The notes below the pieces were generated by a model. It was not told where the DNA came from, ran no database searches, and worked only from the letters and a program-made list of their open reading frames with translations. A stretch of 64,000 bases of DNA from VYFG01 sp965213885 (GTDB lineage: Bacteria > Pseudomonadota > Gammaproteobacteria > Arenicellales > Poriferihabitantaceae), in assembly GCA_965213885.1 (NCBI GenBank), contig OZ243919.1, positions 3,410,001-3,474,000 on the forward strand, written 5' to 3'. Both the position numbers and the translations under genes were made by a program. Positions within the stretch are counted from its first letter, which is position 1, and each line of letters begins with the position of its first letter. Positions 17,780 to 26,282 of the stretch are shown here, piece after piece.

Positions 17780-18505
17780 ATGCGCTCACTGTCCGCAAGG
17801 TCCCTGGTAAAAAAGTACAGGCAGAACACCATCGTGGACGGGGTGTCCCTGGTGGTGACGGACAACGAGGTGGTGGGCCTTCTCGGGGCAAACGGCGCCG
17901 GCAAGACCACCAGCTTTAATATGATGATCGGCCTGGTGCGGGAAACCGAGGGCCGTGTCTTCCTTGACCAAGAGGATATTACCGGGCTGCCCATGCACGA
18001 GCGGGCGCGAAGGGGGATCGGTTATCTGCCTCAGGAACATTCGGTGTTCCGCAGGCTCACCGCGGAAGAGAACATCCTGGCGGTGCTGGAAACATCGGGC
18101 CGACATGCCGCCACCGCGCGCGCGGAGATCAGCCGCAGCCTGCTGGAGGAGTTCGGTATCTACCACCTCAGGGACAAGCTCGCCATCGGGCTTTCCGGCG
18201 GCGAGCAGCGCCGCGTGGAGATTGCCAGGGCCCTGGCACTCGAACCCTCGTTCATCCTGCTGGATGAACCCTTTGCCGGCGTGGACCCGATCGCCGTCCG
18301 GGAAATCCAGCAGATCATCCGGCTGCTGAAGGGCAAGGGCGTCGGCATACTCATCACCGACCACAATGTCCGGGAAACCCTGGGCATCTGCGACCGCGCG
18401 TACATCCTGCACCGGGGGAGGGTGTTGGTTGACGGCACGCCGAAGGCCATCATGCAGGATGAGCGCGCCCGGGAAGCCTACCTCGGCAGTGATTTCAGAA
18501 TGTGA
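17780..18505 (+). CDS. lptB: LPS export ABC transporter ATP-binding protein LptB
   Basis: This 241-residue ATPase has Walker A GANGAGKTT, Q-loop (PQEHSVFRRLT), signature LSGGEQRRVEIARAL, Walker B FILLDEPFAGVDPIAV and H-loop ITDHNVRETL. It energises extraction of LPS by LptFG, which is not in this window. The next gene, rpoN, usually follows directly but here is separated by 357 bases. Confidence 0.95.
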   Translation: MRSLSARSLVKKYRQNTIVDGVSLVVTDNEVVGLLGANGAGKTTSFNMMIGLVRETEGRVFLDQEDITGLPMHERARRGIGYLPQEHSVFRRLTAEENILAVLETSGRHAATARAEISRSLLEEFGIYHLRDKLAIGLSGGEQRRVEIARALALEPSFILLDEPFAGVDPIAVREIQQIIRLLKGKGVGILITDHNVRETLGICDRAYILHRGRVLVDGTPKAIMQDERAREAYLGSDFRM

Positions 18506-18862
18506 TGGCGGGACGCCGGGGAACGGTCGGGAAGGAATGCCGTCCTCTCCAGCCCGGAATCCGCGGGCATGCCGCCGCAGGCGATGCGCCCGCAGCCGCG
18601 ACAGGGCCGCGCGTGGCCTTTGCAGGACCCGGCGTCCACCGGGTGACGGGCAAGGCCGAGTTGGATGTGATTCATCACCTCGCGTTCGAATAGTCACGGA
18701 TAGCCTGCTGTTTTTCAGGGAAAACCCCGGGAGGCATTTTCTCCGGCGGCGGCATGGGCCCGCGCCACCGGGGTGTTGCACTGGCACGCCGGATGCGGTT
18801 GCACTTTAACCGGGCCGGGTAATTTGGTTACAATGATTCCCCAATGATGACCACTGTACTGG
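18506..18862. other. lptB-rpoN gap with no supported gene
   Basis: A gap of this size is unusual here, because lptB and rpoN are nearly always close together. Short frames (for example 18502-18693) have no domain or ribosome site. The right end holds the sigma-54-like site described separately and a TACAAT box at 18829-18834 about 30 bases before rpoN. Confidence 0.45.
18782..18797 (+). promoter_or_regulatory. Sigma-54-like promoter upstream of rpoN
   Basis: TGGCACG-N4-ATGC carries the full -24 element and the invariant GC of the -12 element 12 bases away. Only the first T of the TTGC box deviates. It lies about 65 bases before the rpoN start, so it could be an autoregulatory site. A single such match can arise by chance in GC-rich DNA. 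Confidence 0.35.
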
Positions 18863-20299
18863 ATGAAAGCGGCTCTTGATCTGAGACAGACCCAGCGGCT
18901 GACCATGACGCCGCAATTGCAGCAAGCCATACGCCTGTTGCAGATGAATACCGCTGAGTTCTCCGCAGCACTCATTGACGCTCACGAGACCAATCCTCTG
19001 CTGGAAATGGAGGATCCGCAAGGCCGCAGTGAATCCATCCCGGAAGAGGTGCACGTCGGACAGGAATTCACGGATGAATTGCGGGGGTCGTTCAATGAGG
19101 ACTGGGTGAGCAGGCGTGCCGGCGCGGCTTCACCGTCCTCGGCGCTTTCCGACGGGGTGGACAGGATACCGGCGCACGGCGCGGACGCTTCGCTGCACGA
19201 GTCCCTGGAGCAGCAGCTCTGTCTGCTGGCCCTTGAGCCGATGCAGAAGTTTCTGGCGGATCACATCATCCGCAATCTCAATGACGCCGGGTACCTGGAA
19301 GTGAGCCTCGAAACCATCCTTGCCGAGGTGCAGCATGACCTTGAGCCGGGGACCTGCATCTCCATGTCCGACATGGAGGCCGCGCTTTCCCAGGTGCAGT
19401 CCCTGGACCCCGTCGGTGTCGGCGCGAGAAACCCCGGAGAGTGCCTGCTGCTGCAGCTGGCGGCCCTGGACGCCGGCGCGCCCGGGCTGGAGACCGCCCG
19501 CAAGCTGGTGAAATCGTACCTGCCGCTGCTTGCCCGGCGGGATTTGCCGGCCTTGCGCCGGGTGCTTGCCGTGGATCGTGGGGAGTTGCTCGAGGCCATC
19601 GAACTGGTCCGGCACCTGAGCCCGCATCCCGGTTACAGTGTGGGCGACATTTTCGTGAATTACGTCACCCCGGACGTGCTGGTGGAACGCCGCCGCGGGG
19701 GCTGGGCGGCGAGACTGAACACGGCCGCCCTGCCCAGGGTCATGATCAACCAGGATTACCAGCAGCTGGTCACGGACAATGCGGGGAAAGAGTCGTTTTC
19801 CCGATTGAATTCCCAACTCAAGGATGCCCGTTGGCTGCTGTCGAACATCGAAAAGCGTCACGACACCATCCTTTCCGTCGCCTCACAGATCGTCGCAAGC
19901 CAGCAGGCCTTCCTTGAACATGGGCCCGCGGCGATGAAACCGATGACCATGCGCGAAATCTCGGAGGCGCTGGAAATCCATGAATCCACGGTGTCGCGAG
20001 CGGTCAACGGCAAGTACATGCTGACCCCCCTCGGCACGTTCGAGCTGCGGTTTTTCTTTTCCGCCGAAGTCGGTGCCGGCAACGGCCACCAGACTTCGGC
20101 GGTGGCGATCCAGGCCCTGATCAGGGAGTTGATCGAATCCGAGTCCCCCGCGAAGCCGATCAGCGACATGAAAATCTGCGAGGCGCTCCGCTCCAGGGGG
20201 TTCGAGATCGCCAGGCGTACGGTGGCAAAGTACAGGGAGCAAATGAACATTCCCCCTTCCGGCAGACGAAAATCGCTCTTGGAGGTGCCGGGAGCTTGA
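18863..20299 (+). CDS. rpoN: RNA polymerase sigma-54 factor
   Basis: This is a 478-residue sigma-54. Region I (LDLRQTQRLTMTPQLQQAIR) contacts activators, and an acidic linker follows. The core-binding domain includes LNDAGYLEVSLE and VGVGARNPGECLLLQL. The helix-turn-helix is MREISEALEIHESTVSRAVN, and the RpoN box ARRTVAKYRE lies at about 450-459 near the C-terminus. It directs transcription from -24/-12 promoters with enhancer-binding ATPases. The ATG at 18863 begins directly with the conserved region I. Confidence 0.96.
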   Translation: MKAALDLRQTQRLTMTPQLQQAIRLLQMNTAEFSAALIDAHETNPLLEMEDPQGRSESIPEEVHVGQEFTDELRGSFNEDWVSRRAGAASPSSALSDGVDRIPAHGADASLHESLEQQLCLLALEPMQKFLADHIIRNLNDAGYLEVSLETILAEVQHDLEPGTCISMSDMEAALSQVQSLDPVGVGARNPGECLLLQLAALDAGAPGLETARKLVKSYLPLLARRDLPALRRVLAVDRGELLEAIELVRHLSPHPGYSVGDIFVNYVTPDVLVERRRGGWAARLNTAALPRVMINQDYQQLVTDNAGKESFSRLNSQLKDARWLLSNIEKRHDTILSVASQIVASQQAFLEHGPAAMKPMTMREISEALEIHESTVSRAVNGKYMLTPLGTFELRFFFSAEVGAGNGHQTSAVAIQALIRELIESESPAKPISDMKICEALRSRGFEIARRTVAKYREQMNIPPSGRRKSLLEVPGA

Positions 20300-20371
20300 G
20301 CGGAGAATCCGAATTTCTGTTGTTGGCGCCGGGTCTGCCGGCACATCCTTTAACCTCGGGAGGCGAACACT

Positions 20372-20704
20372 ATGCAAATATCAATCAGCGGACATCATGT
20401 TGACATCACTGACTCCATGCATCACTACGTATCCGGCAAGGTGGAGAGAATCGTCAGGCACTTTGACCATGTGACCAATACCAATGTCATTCTGCAGGTT
20501 GAAAAGAAACGGCACATGGCGGAGGCGACGATCAACACCAAAGGAGCGATGATTCATGCTTCCAGTACCTGCAATGACATGTATGCCGCGATTGACAGCA
20601 TGGTGAACAAGCTGGACCGCCAGGTTCTCAAGCACAAGGAAAAACTCACCGACCATCACCGCACCGATGCCGCGCTGAGCCAGGGCTTCGAATTGCCGCG
20701 GTAA
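20372..20704 (+). CDS. hpf: Ribosome hibernation promoting factor, short form
   Basis: At 110 residues this is the short HPF/YhbH type. MQISISGHHVDITDSMHHYV at the start and AEATINTKGAMIHASSTCND with YAAIDSMVNKLDRQVLKHKE are family hallmarks. It binds the 30S subunit and stabilises dimers of idle ribosomes. Its position between rpoN and ptsN is the standard gammaproteobacterial order. GGGAGG lies 11 bases before the ATG. Confidence 0.94.
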   Translation: MQISISGHHVDITDSMHHYVSGKVERIVRHFDHVTNTNVILQVEKKRHMAEATINTKGAMIHASSTCNDMYAAIDSMVNKLDRQVLKHKEKLTDHHRTDAALSQGFELPR

Positions 20705-20706
20705 CG

Positions 20707-21216
20707 ATGAGCAGTGACGGCAGCGGCGGCGAAGGCGACGGGAACGGGGCTTCCCCCGTACTGGCGGAATATCTCGATGCCGGCCGGATCATCCTCGACC
20801 TGAAGACCACCAGCCGCAAGAGGCTGTTCGAATTCATCGCCGAGTTGTCGAGCAACAGGCTCGCGGAAGTCTCAGGGGACTGCATTCTCAAAACGCTCAC
20901 GGAGCGCGAACGGCTGGGCAGCACGGGGCTCGGGCAGGGTATCGCGGTCCCCCACGGCCGCATCGAGAACCTGGACAGCCCGGTGATCAGCGTCGTCAGG
21001 CTGAGCAGGCCCATCGACTACGACGCGCCGGACGGCCAACCGGTCTGGCTTGCGGTGGGCCTCCTGGTTCCCGTGGAGGCCAACGACACCCATCTGAAAC
21101 TGTTCTCACTGCTGGTGACGCGGTTTCGGGACCGGGACTTCGTCGAATCCATGAGACGGTGCAATACCCGCGAACAGGCGGCGGCCCTGTTCGAAGCCCC
21201 GGACCCTGGCGGTTAG
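20707..21216 (+). CDS. ptsN: PTS IIA-like nitrogen regulatory protein
   Basis: This 169-residue EIIA-Ntr carries the phosphorylatable histidine in GLGQGIAVPHGRIENL (about residue 82) and the family ends LFSLLVTRFRDRDFVESMR. It regulates potassium transport and other targets by its phosphorylation state. It starts 2 bases after hpf. A Ser/Gly-rich 18-residue head precedes the domain. Confidence 0.94.
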   Translation: MSSDGSGGEGDGNGASPVLAEYLDAGRIILDLKTTSRKRLFEFIAELSSNRLAEVSGDCILKTLTERERLGSTGLGQGIAVPHGRIENLDSPVISVVRLSRPIDYDAPDGQPVWLAVGLLVPVEANDTHLKLFSLLVTRFRDRDFVESMRRCNTREQAAALFEAPDPGG

Positions 21217-21228
21217 GGTGACGGGCGG

Positions 21229-22182
21229 GTGAAACAGAACCCCCACCGTCCGGCGCGGAAATCCGGCGAGTTGAACGCCCTCCGGCAGATTCTCGACCGC
21301 ATGCCCGGAGTCCACTGGCATCTGCACACGACCAAGCCGGTCGTGGCATGCTACCAGCACGCCAATTTCTACGGCTATCTCAATCCGCTGCGGCCGGTTC
21401 CGATCCAGCTGGTGGACGGGGTCACCCTGGAATGGCTGTACCGGCAGGGTGAGCGGGAGTTGCAGCAGGCGCCCTGCTTTGACGCCGGAACGACCCTGGC
21501 CACCATTCTCTGCGACGGCGTCAACCCCAATCCCGCCCTGGAGGAGGTATGCCGTCAGATGGATATCGCCCTGTTGCGTTCCGCACTGGCGCCCGCGGGC
21601 GTCCTGGATTTCCTCCAGGCCAACCTGACGAAACTGCTTTCACCACGCTGTAATCGGCATGGGGTATTCCTGGCGGTGATGAATACCGGCGTGATGATCA
21701 CGGGAAAGAGCGGAATCGGCAAGAGCGAGGTCGCCCTCGACCTGGTGCAGAGGGGGCATCAGCTCATCGCCGACGATGTGGTGGAAATCTACCGCCGTGA
21801 CGGACCGGTACTGCTGGGCGAGTGTCCGCCGTCGCTGAAAGGGCACATCGAGATACGGGGCCTCGGCATCATCAACGCGGAGAAGATGTTCGGGCCCGCC
21901 GCGGTCATGGACTACTATGAACTGGAACTGATCATCAACCTCAGTGACGCCAAGGCACGCGAAATAGAGAATCTGGACCGGTTGAAGCCGAGCCTTGAAC
22001 CGGTGGATATTCTCGGTGTCGAGATTCCCTGCCTGCATATCCTGGTCGCCCCGGGACGCAACCTGTCGGTGCTCGTCGAGGCCGCCATCAGGGATCACCT
22101 GCTGCGGAAGACCGGAGCGAACAGCAGCCTGGAATTCATCGGCAGTCATAACCGCCGCATGGGTATCGGGGGAGAGGAATGA
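21229..22182 (+). CDS. hprK: HPr kinase/phosphorylase
   Basis: This 317-residue bifunctional enzyme phosphorylates and dephosphorylates the regulatory serine of HPr. The N-terminal domain has HLHTTKPVVACYQHANFYGYL. The C-terminal P-loop is MITGKSGIGKSEVALDLVQR, followed by HQLIADDVVEIYRR and the signature HIEIRGLGIINAEKMFG. The start codon is GTG at 21229. It overlaps rapZ by 4 bases. Its co-occurrence with HPr downstream completes the Ser-46 control loop. Confidence 0.94.
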   Translation: MKQNPHRPARKSGELNALRQILDRMPGVHWHLHTTKPVVACYQHANFYGYLNPLRPVPIQLVDGVTLEWLYRQGERELQQAPCFDAGTTLATILCDGVNPNPALEEVCRQMDIALLRSALAPAGVLDFLQANLTKLLSPRCNRHGVFLAVMNTGVMITGKSGIGKSEVALDLVQRGHQLIADDVVEIYRRDGPVLLGECPPSLKGHIEIRGLGIINAEKMFGPAAVMDYYELELIINLSDAKAREIENLDRLKPSLEPVDILGVEIPCLHILVAPGRNLSVLVEAAIRDHLLRKTGANSSLEFIGSHNRRMGIGGEE

Positions 22183-23102
22183 ACCGGCGCACCATGGACC
22201 TGATCATCGTCAGCGGGCTGTCCGGTTCCGGCAAGAGCGTGGCTCTGCAGTCTCTGGAGGACATCGGCTACTACTGTGTCGACAATCTGCCGTCGGTGAT
22301 GCTGCCCGAATTCGAACGCTGCTTTCTGGTTCATGCGCCGGAAGGCGAGCATGGAATCGCCAGCGCGGCGGTGAGCATCGACTCGCGCAATCACCGGTTC
22401 CTCGGCGGACTGGGTGATACCCTGGACAGGTCGGGGCTGCAGTCCGGGGCCTGCCGCATCCTGTTTCTCGACGCCGAGGAGCAGAAACTGGTGCAGCGCT
22501 ACAGTGAAACCCGCAGAAAGCACCCGCTCACTGACGATTCCACCCCGCTGATGGAGGGCATACGGCGGGAACGGATCATGCTGCAGCCCCTGCAGGAACG
22601 CGCGGACAAGGTGATCGACACCACCGACATCACCCCGCACGAACTGCGTGCCATGGTGCGGGACTTCGCCGGCGGCTCCAGTGCCGGGGGACCATTGCTG
22701 CTGTTCGAGTCCTTCGGCTTCAAGTACGGGTCCCCGCGGGAAGCGGATTTCATCTTCGATGTCCGCTGCCTTCCCAACCCCCACTGGGAAGAGTCTCTGC
22801 GCAACCGGACCGGACGGGACCCCGATGTCAGGCGGTTCCTGGAGAGTCAGCCCATGGTGATGGAGATGACGGAGGAAATCCACGGGTTCCTGCTCAAGTG
22901 GCTGCCGGGCTTCGCCAGCGAGAACCGGAGCTATATCACCGTGGCGGTGGGCTGTACCGGTGGCCAGCACCGTTCGGTGTATATTTGCGAACAGTTGGCA
23001 AGGAGGTTCCATGACCGTGAATTCAACGCCCAGGTCCGGCACAGGCAATTGAATGACCGGGAGTCCGGCCGCCGCGAGTCCCCCCCGACCTCCCGGGCAT
23101 GA
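22179..23102 (+). CDS. rapZ: RNase adapter RapZ
   Basis: This 307-residue nucleotide-binding protein has Walker A IIVSGLSGSGKSVALQSLED followed by YYCVDNLPSVM. The C-terminal domain includes ESFGFKYGSPREADFIFDVR, LPNPHW and VAVGCTGGQHRSVYICEQLA. In E. coli it presents sRNA to RNase E and controls GlmS. No glmZ-like RNA was sought here. It overlaps hprK and HPr by 4 bases each, showing tight coupling. The last 20 residues are a non-conserved tail. Confidence 0.94.
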   Translation: MNRRTMDLIIVSGLSGSGKSVALQSLEDIGYYCVDNLPSVMLPEFERCFLVHAPEGEHGIASAAVSIDSRNHRFLGGLGDTLDRSGLQSGACRILFLDAEEQKLVQRYSETRRKHPLTDDSTPLMEGIRRERIMLQPLQERADKVIDTTDITPHELRAMVRDFAGGSSAGGPLLLFESFGFKYGSPREADFIFDVRCLPNPHWEESLRNRTGRDPDVRRFLESQPMVMEMTEEIHGFLLKWLPGFASENRSYITVAVGCTGGQHRSVYICEQLARRFHDREFNAQVRHRQLNDRESGRRESPPTSRA

Positions 23103-23368
23103 TTGAAACCGTCATCCCGGTCGTCAACAAGCTGGGCCTGCATGCCAGGGCCGCGTCCAAGCTGGTCAGGCTGTGTGCCGGGTTCGCGAGCGAAATCAAG
23201 ATCTCCGCCGGCGGGCAGCAGGTGGACGGCAAGAGCATCATGGGAATCCTGATGCTTGCCGCAACCCAGGGGACGGACCTGCTGCTGCAGGTGGAAGGCG
23301 AAGACGAGCAGGCCGCGGTGGACGCGATACGGATGCTGTTCTCGGACTGTTTCGGAGAAGGGGAATGA
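23099..23368 (+). CDS. ptsH: HPr family phosphocarrier protein
   Basis: This 89-residue HPr has the phospho-acceptor histidine 15 in KLGLHARAASKLV and the regulatory serine in VDGKSIMGILMLAA. Both sites are intact, so it can be a substrate of both EI (His) and HprK (Ser). In this gene order it is often called NPr (ptsO). It accepts phosphate from the EI encoded 7 bases downstream and passes it to PtsN. Confidence 0.93.
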   Translation: MIETVIPVVNKLGLHARAASKLVRLCAGFASEIKISAGGQQVDGKSIMGILMLAATQGTDLLLQVEGEDEQAAVDAIRMLFSDCFGEGE

Positions 23369-23375
23369 CGCGGGA

Positions 23376-25124
23376 ATGCCGGGGGCGGACCTGATGCTGG
23401 CCCTGCACGGCACCGGCGTCGGGTACGGCATTGCCATCGGCAGGGCCAGGATCATCAGCCGGCCGGCGCCGGAAATCAGCCGCTACACCGTCGGGGCCGA
23501 TGCGGTGGAGGCGGAACTGGAGCGCCTTGCGGACGGCATCCGCCAGGCCCGGGATTCGCTGCTGGAGCTCAAGTCCGGCTATGACGGGCCATTGCCCGCG
23601 GAGGTGGCGGGACTGCTGGAAGCCCATGTCACCATGCTGGAGGATCCCATGCTGCTGGACGAACCGTCGAGACTGGTCCGGGAGCAACACATCAATGCAG
23701 AGTCGGCGCTGTCCCGATTCGGGCGGGAGCTCGAACTGATGTTCTCCAGGATGCAGAATCCCTACCTGAGCAGCAAGTCCATCGATGTCGCCCAGGTCGT
23801 GGAACGCGTGATCGGCGCCCTGATGGACAACGGCGACGAACTCGTCGATCAGTTGGGGGGGGGCGATGACGGCGAAATCATCGTCGCCGCCGATCTGACG
23901 CCCGCCGACACCATCCGGCTGAAAAAACACCAGCTTACCGGGTTCGTCACCAGCCTGGGCGGCCCCATCTCGCATACCGCGATCCTGGCGCGCAGCATGA
24001 AGATACCCGCGATCGTGGGACTCCACGCCGCGATCCGGTACCTGCGCACCGGCGACCTGCTGATCCTGGACGGCAAGCGGGGGATCGTCCTGGCCAATCC
24101 GGATGATGCCTCCCTCGCCGCGTATCGGCAGCGGCGGGAAAAGATCATCCGGCGCCGTCAGGCCCTGGACACCCTGAGGGACGCCGAATCCGTGACCCTG
24201 GACGGCGAGGCGGTCTCACTGCTGTCCAATGTGGAATTCCCGGAGGAGGTGGATCGGGGCGCGGCCCAGAATGCCGATGGGGTGGGGCTGTACCGCACCG
24301 AGTTCCTGTTCATGAACCGCAGCGAAATGCCCGATGAGGAGGAACAGTACACGGTCTACCGGAACATCCTCGAACGCGACCGCCGGCCCGTCAATATCCG
24401 TACCCTGGACATCGGCGCCGACAAGCAGGTGGAAGGGGCCCGGTCGGAGGACGGGCGCGCGATCAACCCGGCCCTGGGAATGCGTGCCATCCGGCTTTGT
24501 CTGCACGATGTCGCCCTGTTCAAGCCCCAGTTGAGGGCGATTTACCGGGCTTCCGTCCATGGCGACGCGCGGCTGCTGGTCCCCATGCTGTCCACCATGG
24601 ACGAACTCGGCCAGCTCTACTCGCTGATCCGCGAGGTCAAGGAGGAGCTGGCCGGCGAGGGAAAGGCGTTCAACCCCGACTTGCCGGTCGGCGGCATGAT
24701 CGAGGTGCCGGCGGCGGCCATTTCCGCAGACCTCTTCGCGCGGAAGCTTGATTTCCTGTCCATCGGCACCAATGACCTGATCCAGTACACGCTTGCCATC
24801 GACCGCGTCGATGACGAGATGAACTACCTGTATGACCCGGTTCATCCGTCCATACTCCGCCTCGTGAAACACGTCATCGAAGCCGGCCGCACCGCGGGGG
24901 TGCCCGTGCTGATGTGCGGCGAGATGGCCGGAGATCCGGCCTATACCCGGATTCTGCTGGCGCTGGGCCTGAGATCTTTCAGCATGGACCCTTCGTCCCT
25001 GCTGGAGGTCAGGCAACAGGTCCGGATGAGTGACGTCGGCCGTCTGGAGGCGGCGCTGCCCCGCATTCTCGCCGCCACGGAGTCGGATGAAATCCGCGCC
25101 CTGGTCCAGGACCTCAATCGGTAG
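23376..25124 (+). CDS. ptsI: Phosphoenolpyruvate-protein phosphotransferase (EI)
   Basis: This 582-residue EI has the phosphohistidine in SLGGPISHTAILARSM (about residue 200). Its PEP-utilising domain has GADGVGLYRTEFLF-type sequence (NADGVGLYRTEFLFM), LDIGADKQ, MIEVPAAAISADLFA and DFLSIGTNDLIQYTLAIDR. It lacks the N-terminal GAF domain of PtsP, so it is the classical EI architecture. The ATG at 23376 (MPGADLMLALHGTGV) was chosen because the longer frame overlaps HPr in another frame. Confidence 0.94.
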   Translation: MPGADLMLALHGTGVGYGIAIGRARIISRPAPEISRYTVGADAVEAELERLADGIRQARDSLLELKSGYDGPLPAEVAGLLEAHVTMLEDPMLLDEPSRLVREQHINAESALSRFGRELELMFSRMQNPYLSSKSIDVAQVVERVIGALMDNGDELVDQLGGGDDGEIIVAADLTPADTIRLKKHQLTGFVTSLGGPISHTAILARSMKIPAIVGLHAAIRYLRTGDLLILDGKRGIVLANPDDASLAAYRQRREKIIRRRQALDTLRDAESVTLDGEAVSLLSNVEFPEEVDRGAAQNADGVGLYRTEFLFMNRSEMPDEEEQYTVYRNILERDRRPVNIRTLDIGADKQVEGARSEDGRAINPALGMRAIRLCLHDVALFKPQLRAIYRASVHGDARLLVPMLSTMDELGQLYSLIREVKEELAGEGKAFNPDLPVGGMIEVPAAAISADLFARKLDFLSIGTNDLIQYTLAIDRVDDEMNYLYDPVHPSILRLVKHVIEAGRTAGVPVLMCGEMAGDPAYTRILLALGLRSFSMDPSSLLEVRQQVRMSDVGRLEAALPRILAATESDEIRALVQDLNR

Positions 25125-25135
25125 GGGAGTCTCCG

Positions 25136-25495
25136 ATGTCCAGGCCCGGTGACACCGGCGTTCGCCGGCTGGTCTTGGCACTCGGGCATTCCTGGAAGGG
25201 CTTTCTGGCCGCATGGCGCAACGAAGAGGCGTTTCGCCAGGAGACCATCGGCTGCCTGCTGCTGCTGCCGCTGGCGGTCTGGCTGGGCGATAACGGTGTG
25301 GAGCGGGCGCTGCTGGTCCTGACCGCGCTGCTGGTGCCCCTGGTGGAACTGATGAATTCCGCCATTGAGGCCGCGGTGGACCGGATCGGCGGCACGATGC
25401 ACGCCCTGAGCGGAAGGGCCAAGGACATGGGGTCCGCCGCGGTTTTCATGTCCCTGGTGATTCTGGTGACGGTCTGGACGCTGGTGCTGATCTGA
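25136..25495 (+). CDS. dgkA: Diacylglycerol kinase
   Basis: This is a 119-residue inner-membrane enzyme that phosphorylates diacylglycerol to phosphatidate, recycling lipid headgroup by-products. Three helices are visible, with the conserved FRQETIGCLLLLPLAVWLG, LVPLVELMNSAIEAAVDRIG (catalytic E and N) and KDMGSAAVFMSLV. It starts 11 bases after ptsI. Confidence 0.92.
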   Translation: MSRPGDTGVRRLVLALGHSWKGFLAAWRNEEAFRQETIGCLLLLPLAVWLGDNGVERALLVLTALLVPLVELMNSAIEAAVDRIGGTMHALSGRAKDMGSAAVFMSLVILVTVWTLVLI

Positions 25496-25508
25496 CGGTT
25501 CGCCGGCG

Positions 25509-26282
25509 TCAGTCCCGGATGCCGTATCCGCGCTCCAGCAGGTACAGACTGATTCCGAACAGCAGCGCGATGAACCCGAGCACGATCGCGTAGGACAGTC
25601 CGAGGCCGATATCGGATATCCCGATAAAGCCGTAACGGAATCCATTGATCATGTAGAGGATCGGATTCACGTGGGACACTGCCTGCCAGAACGGAGGCAG
25701 CAGGTTGATCGTGTAGAACACGCCGCCCAGATAGATGAGAGGCGTGAGCACGAACGTCGGGATGATGGACACGTCGTCGAAATTGCGCGCGAACAGGCCG
25801 TTGAGAAATCCCCCCAGGGAAAACAGTATCGCCGTCAGCAGGATGACGCTCAGGGCGACCGGGATGCTGTGCAGCTGGATGCGGGAGAACAGGAGCGCCA
25901 CGATGGTGACAACGAGTCCCACGAGCAGCCCCCGGACCATGCCCCCGGTGACGTATCCGACGAGGATCACCCAGTTCGGCGTTGGCGAGACCTGCAGCTC
26001 CTCGATGGAACACTGGAACTTTGCGCCGAAGAACGACGACGAGACGTTGGCGTACGCATTGGTGATCACCGACATCAGGATCAGCCCCGGAACAATGAAA
26101 TCCATGTAGCGGAATCCCTCCATGCTGCCGATTCTGGGGCCGATCAGATTGCCGAAAATGACGAAGTACAGTGAGGTCGTGATCACGGGCGGCATCAGTG
26201 TCTGCTGCCAGATTCGCATGAACCTGGTGACCTCCTTGCGTACGATCGTGGCGTAGGCGATTCGGGCCGTATCAAGACTCAT
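25509..26282 (-). CDS. yadH: ABC-2 type transporter permease (YadH-like)
   Basis: This 257-residue protein has six membrane helices and the ABC-2 pattern: IWQQTLMPPVITTSLYFVIF, MDFIVPGLILMSVITNAYAN and LTPLIYLGGVFYTINLLPPF. It pairs with the ATPase gene directly upstream, which it overlaps by 11 bases. The substrate is unknown. The family resembles YadGH and is sometimes linked to polysaccharide or drug export. Confidence 0.9.
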   Translation of the reverse strand: MSLDTARIAYATIVRKEVTRFMRIWQQTLMPPVITTSLYFVIFGNLIGPRIGSMEGFRYMDFIVPGLILMSVITNAYANVSSSFFGAKFQCSIEELQVSPTPNWVILVGYVTGGMVRGLLVGLVVTIVALLFSRIQLHSIPVALSVILLTAILFSLGGFLNGLFARNFDDVSIIPTFVLTPLIYLGGVFYTINLLPPFWQAVSHVNPILYMINGFRYGFIGISDIGLGLSYAIVLGFIALLFGISLYLLERGYGIRD

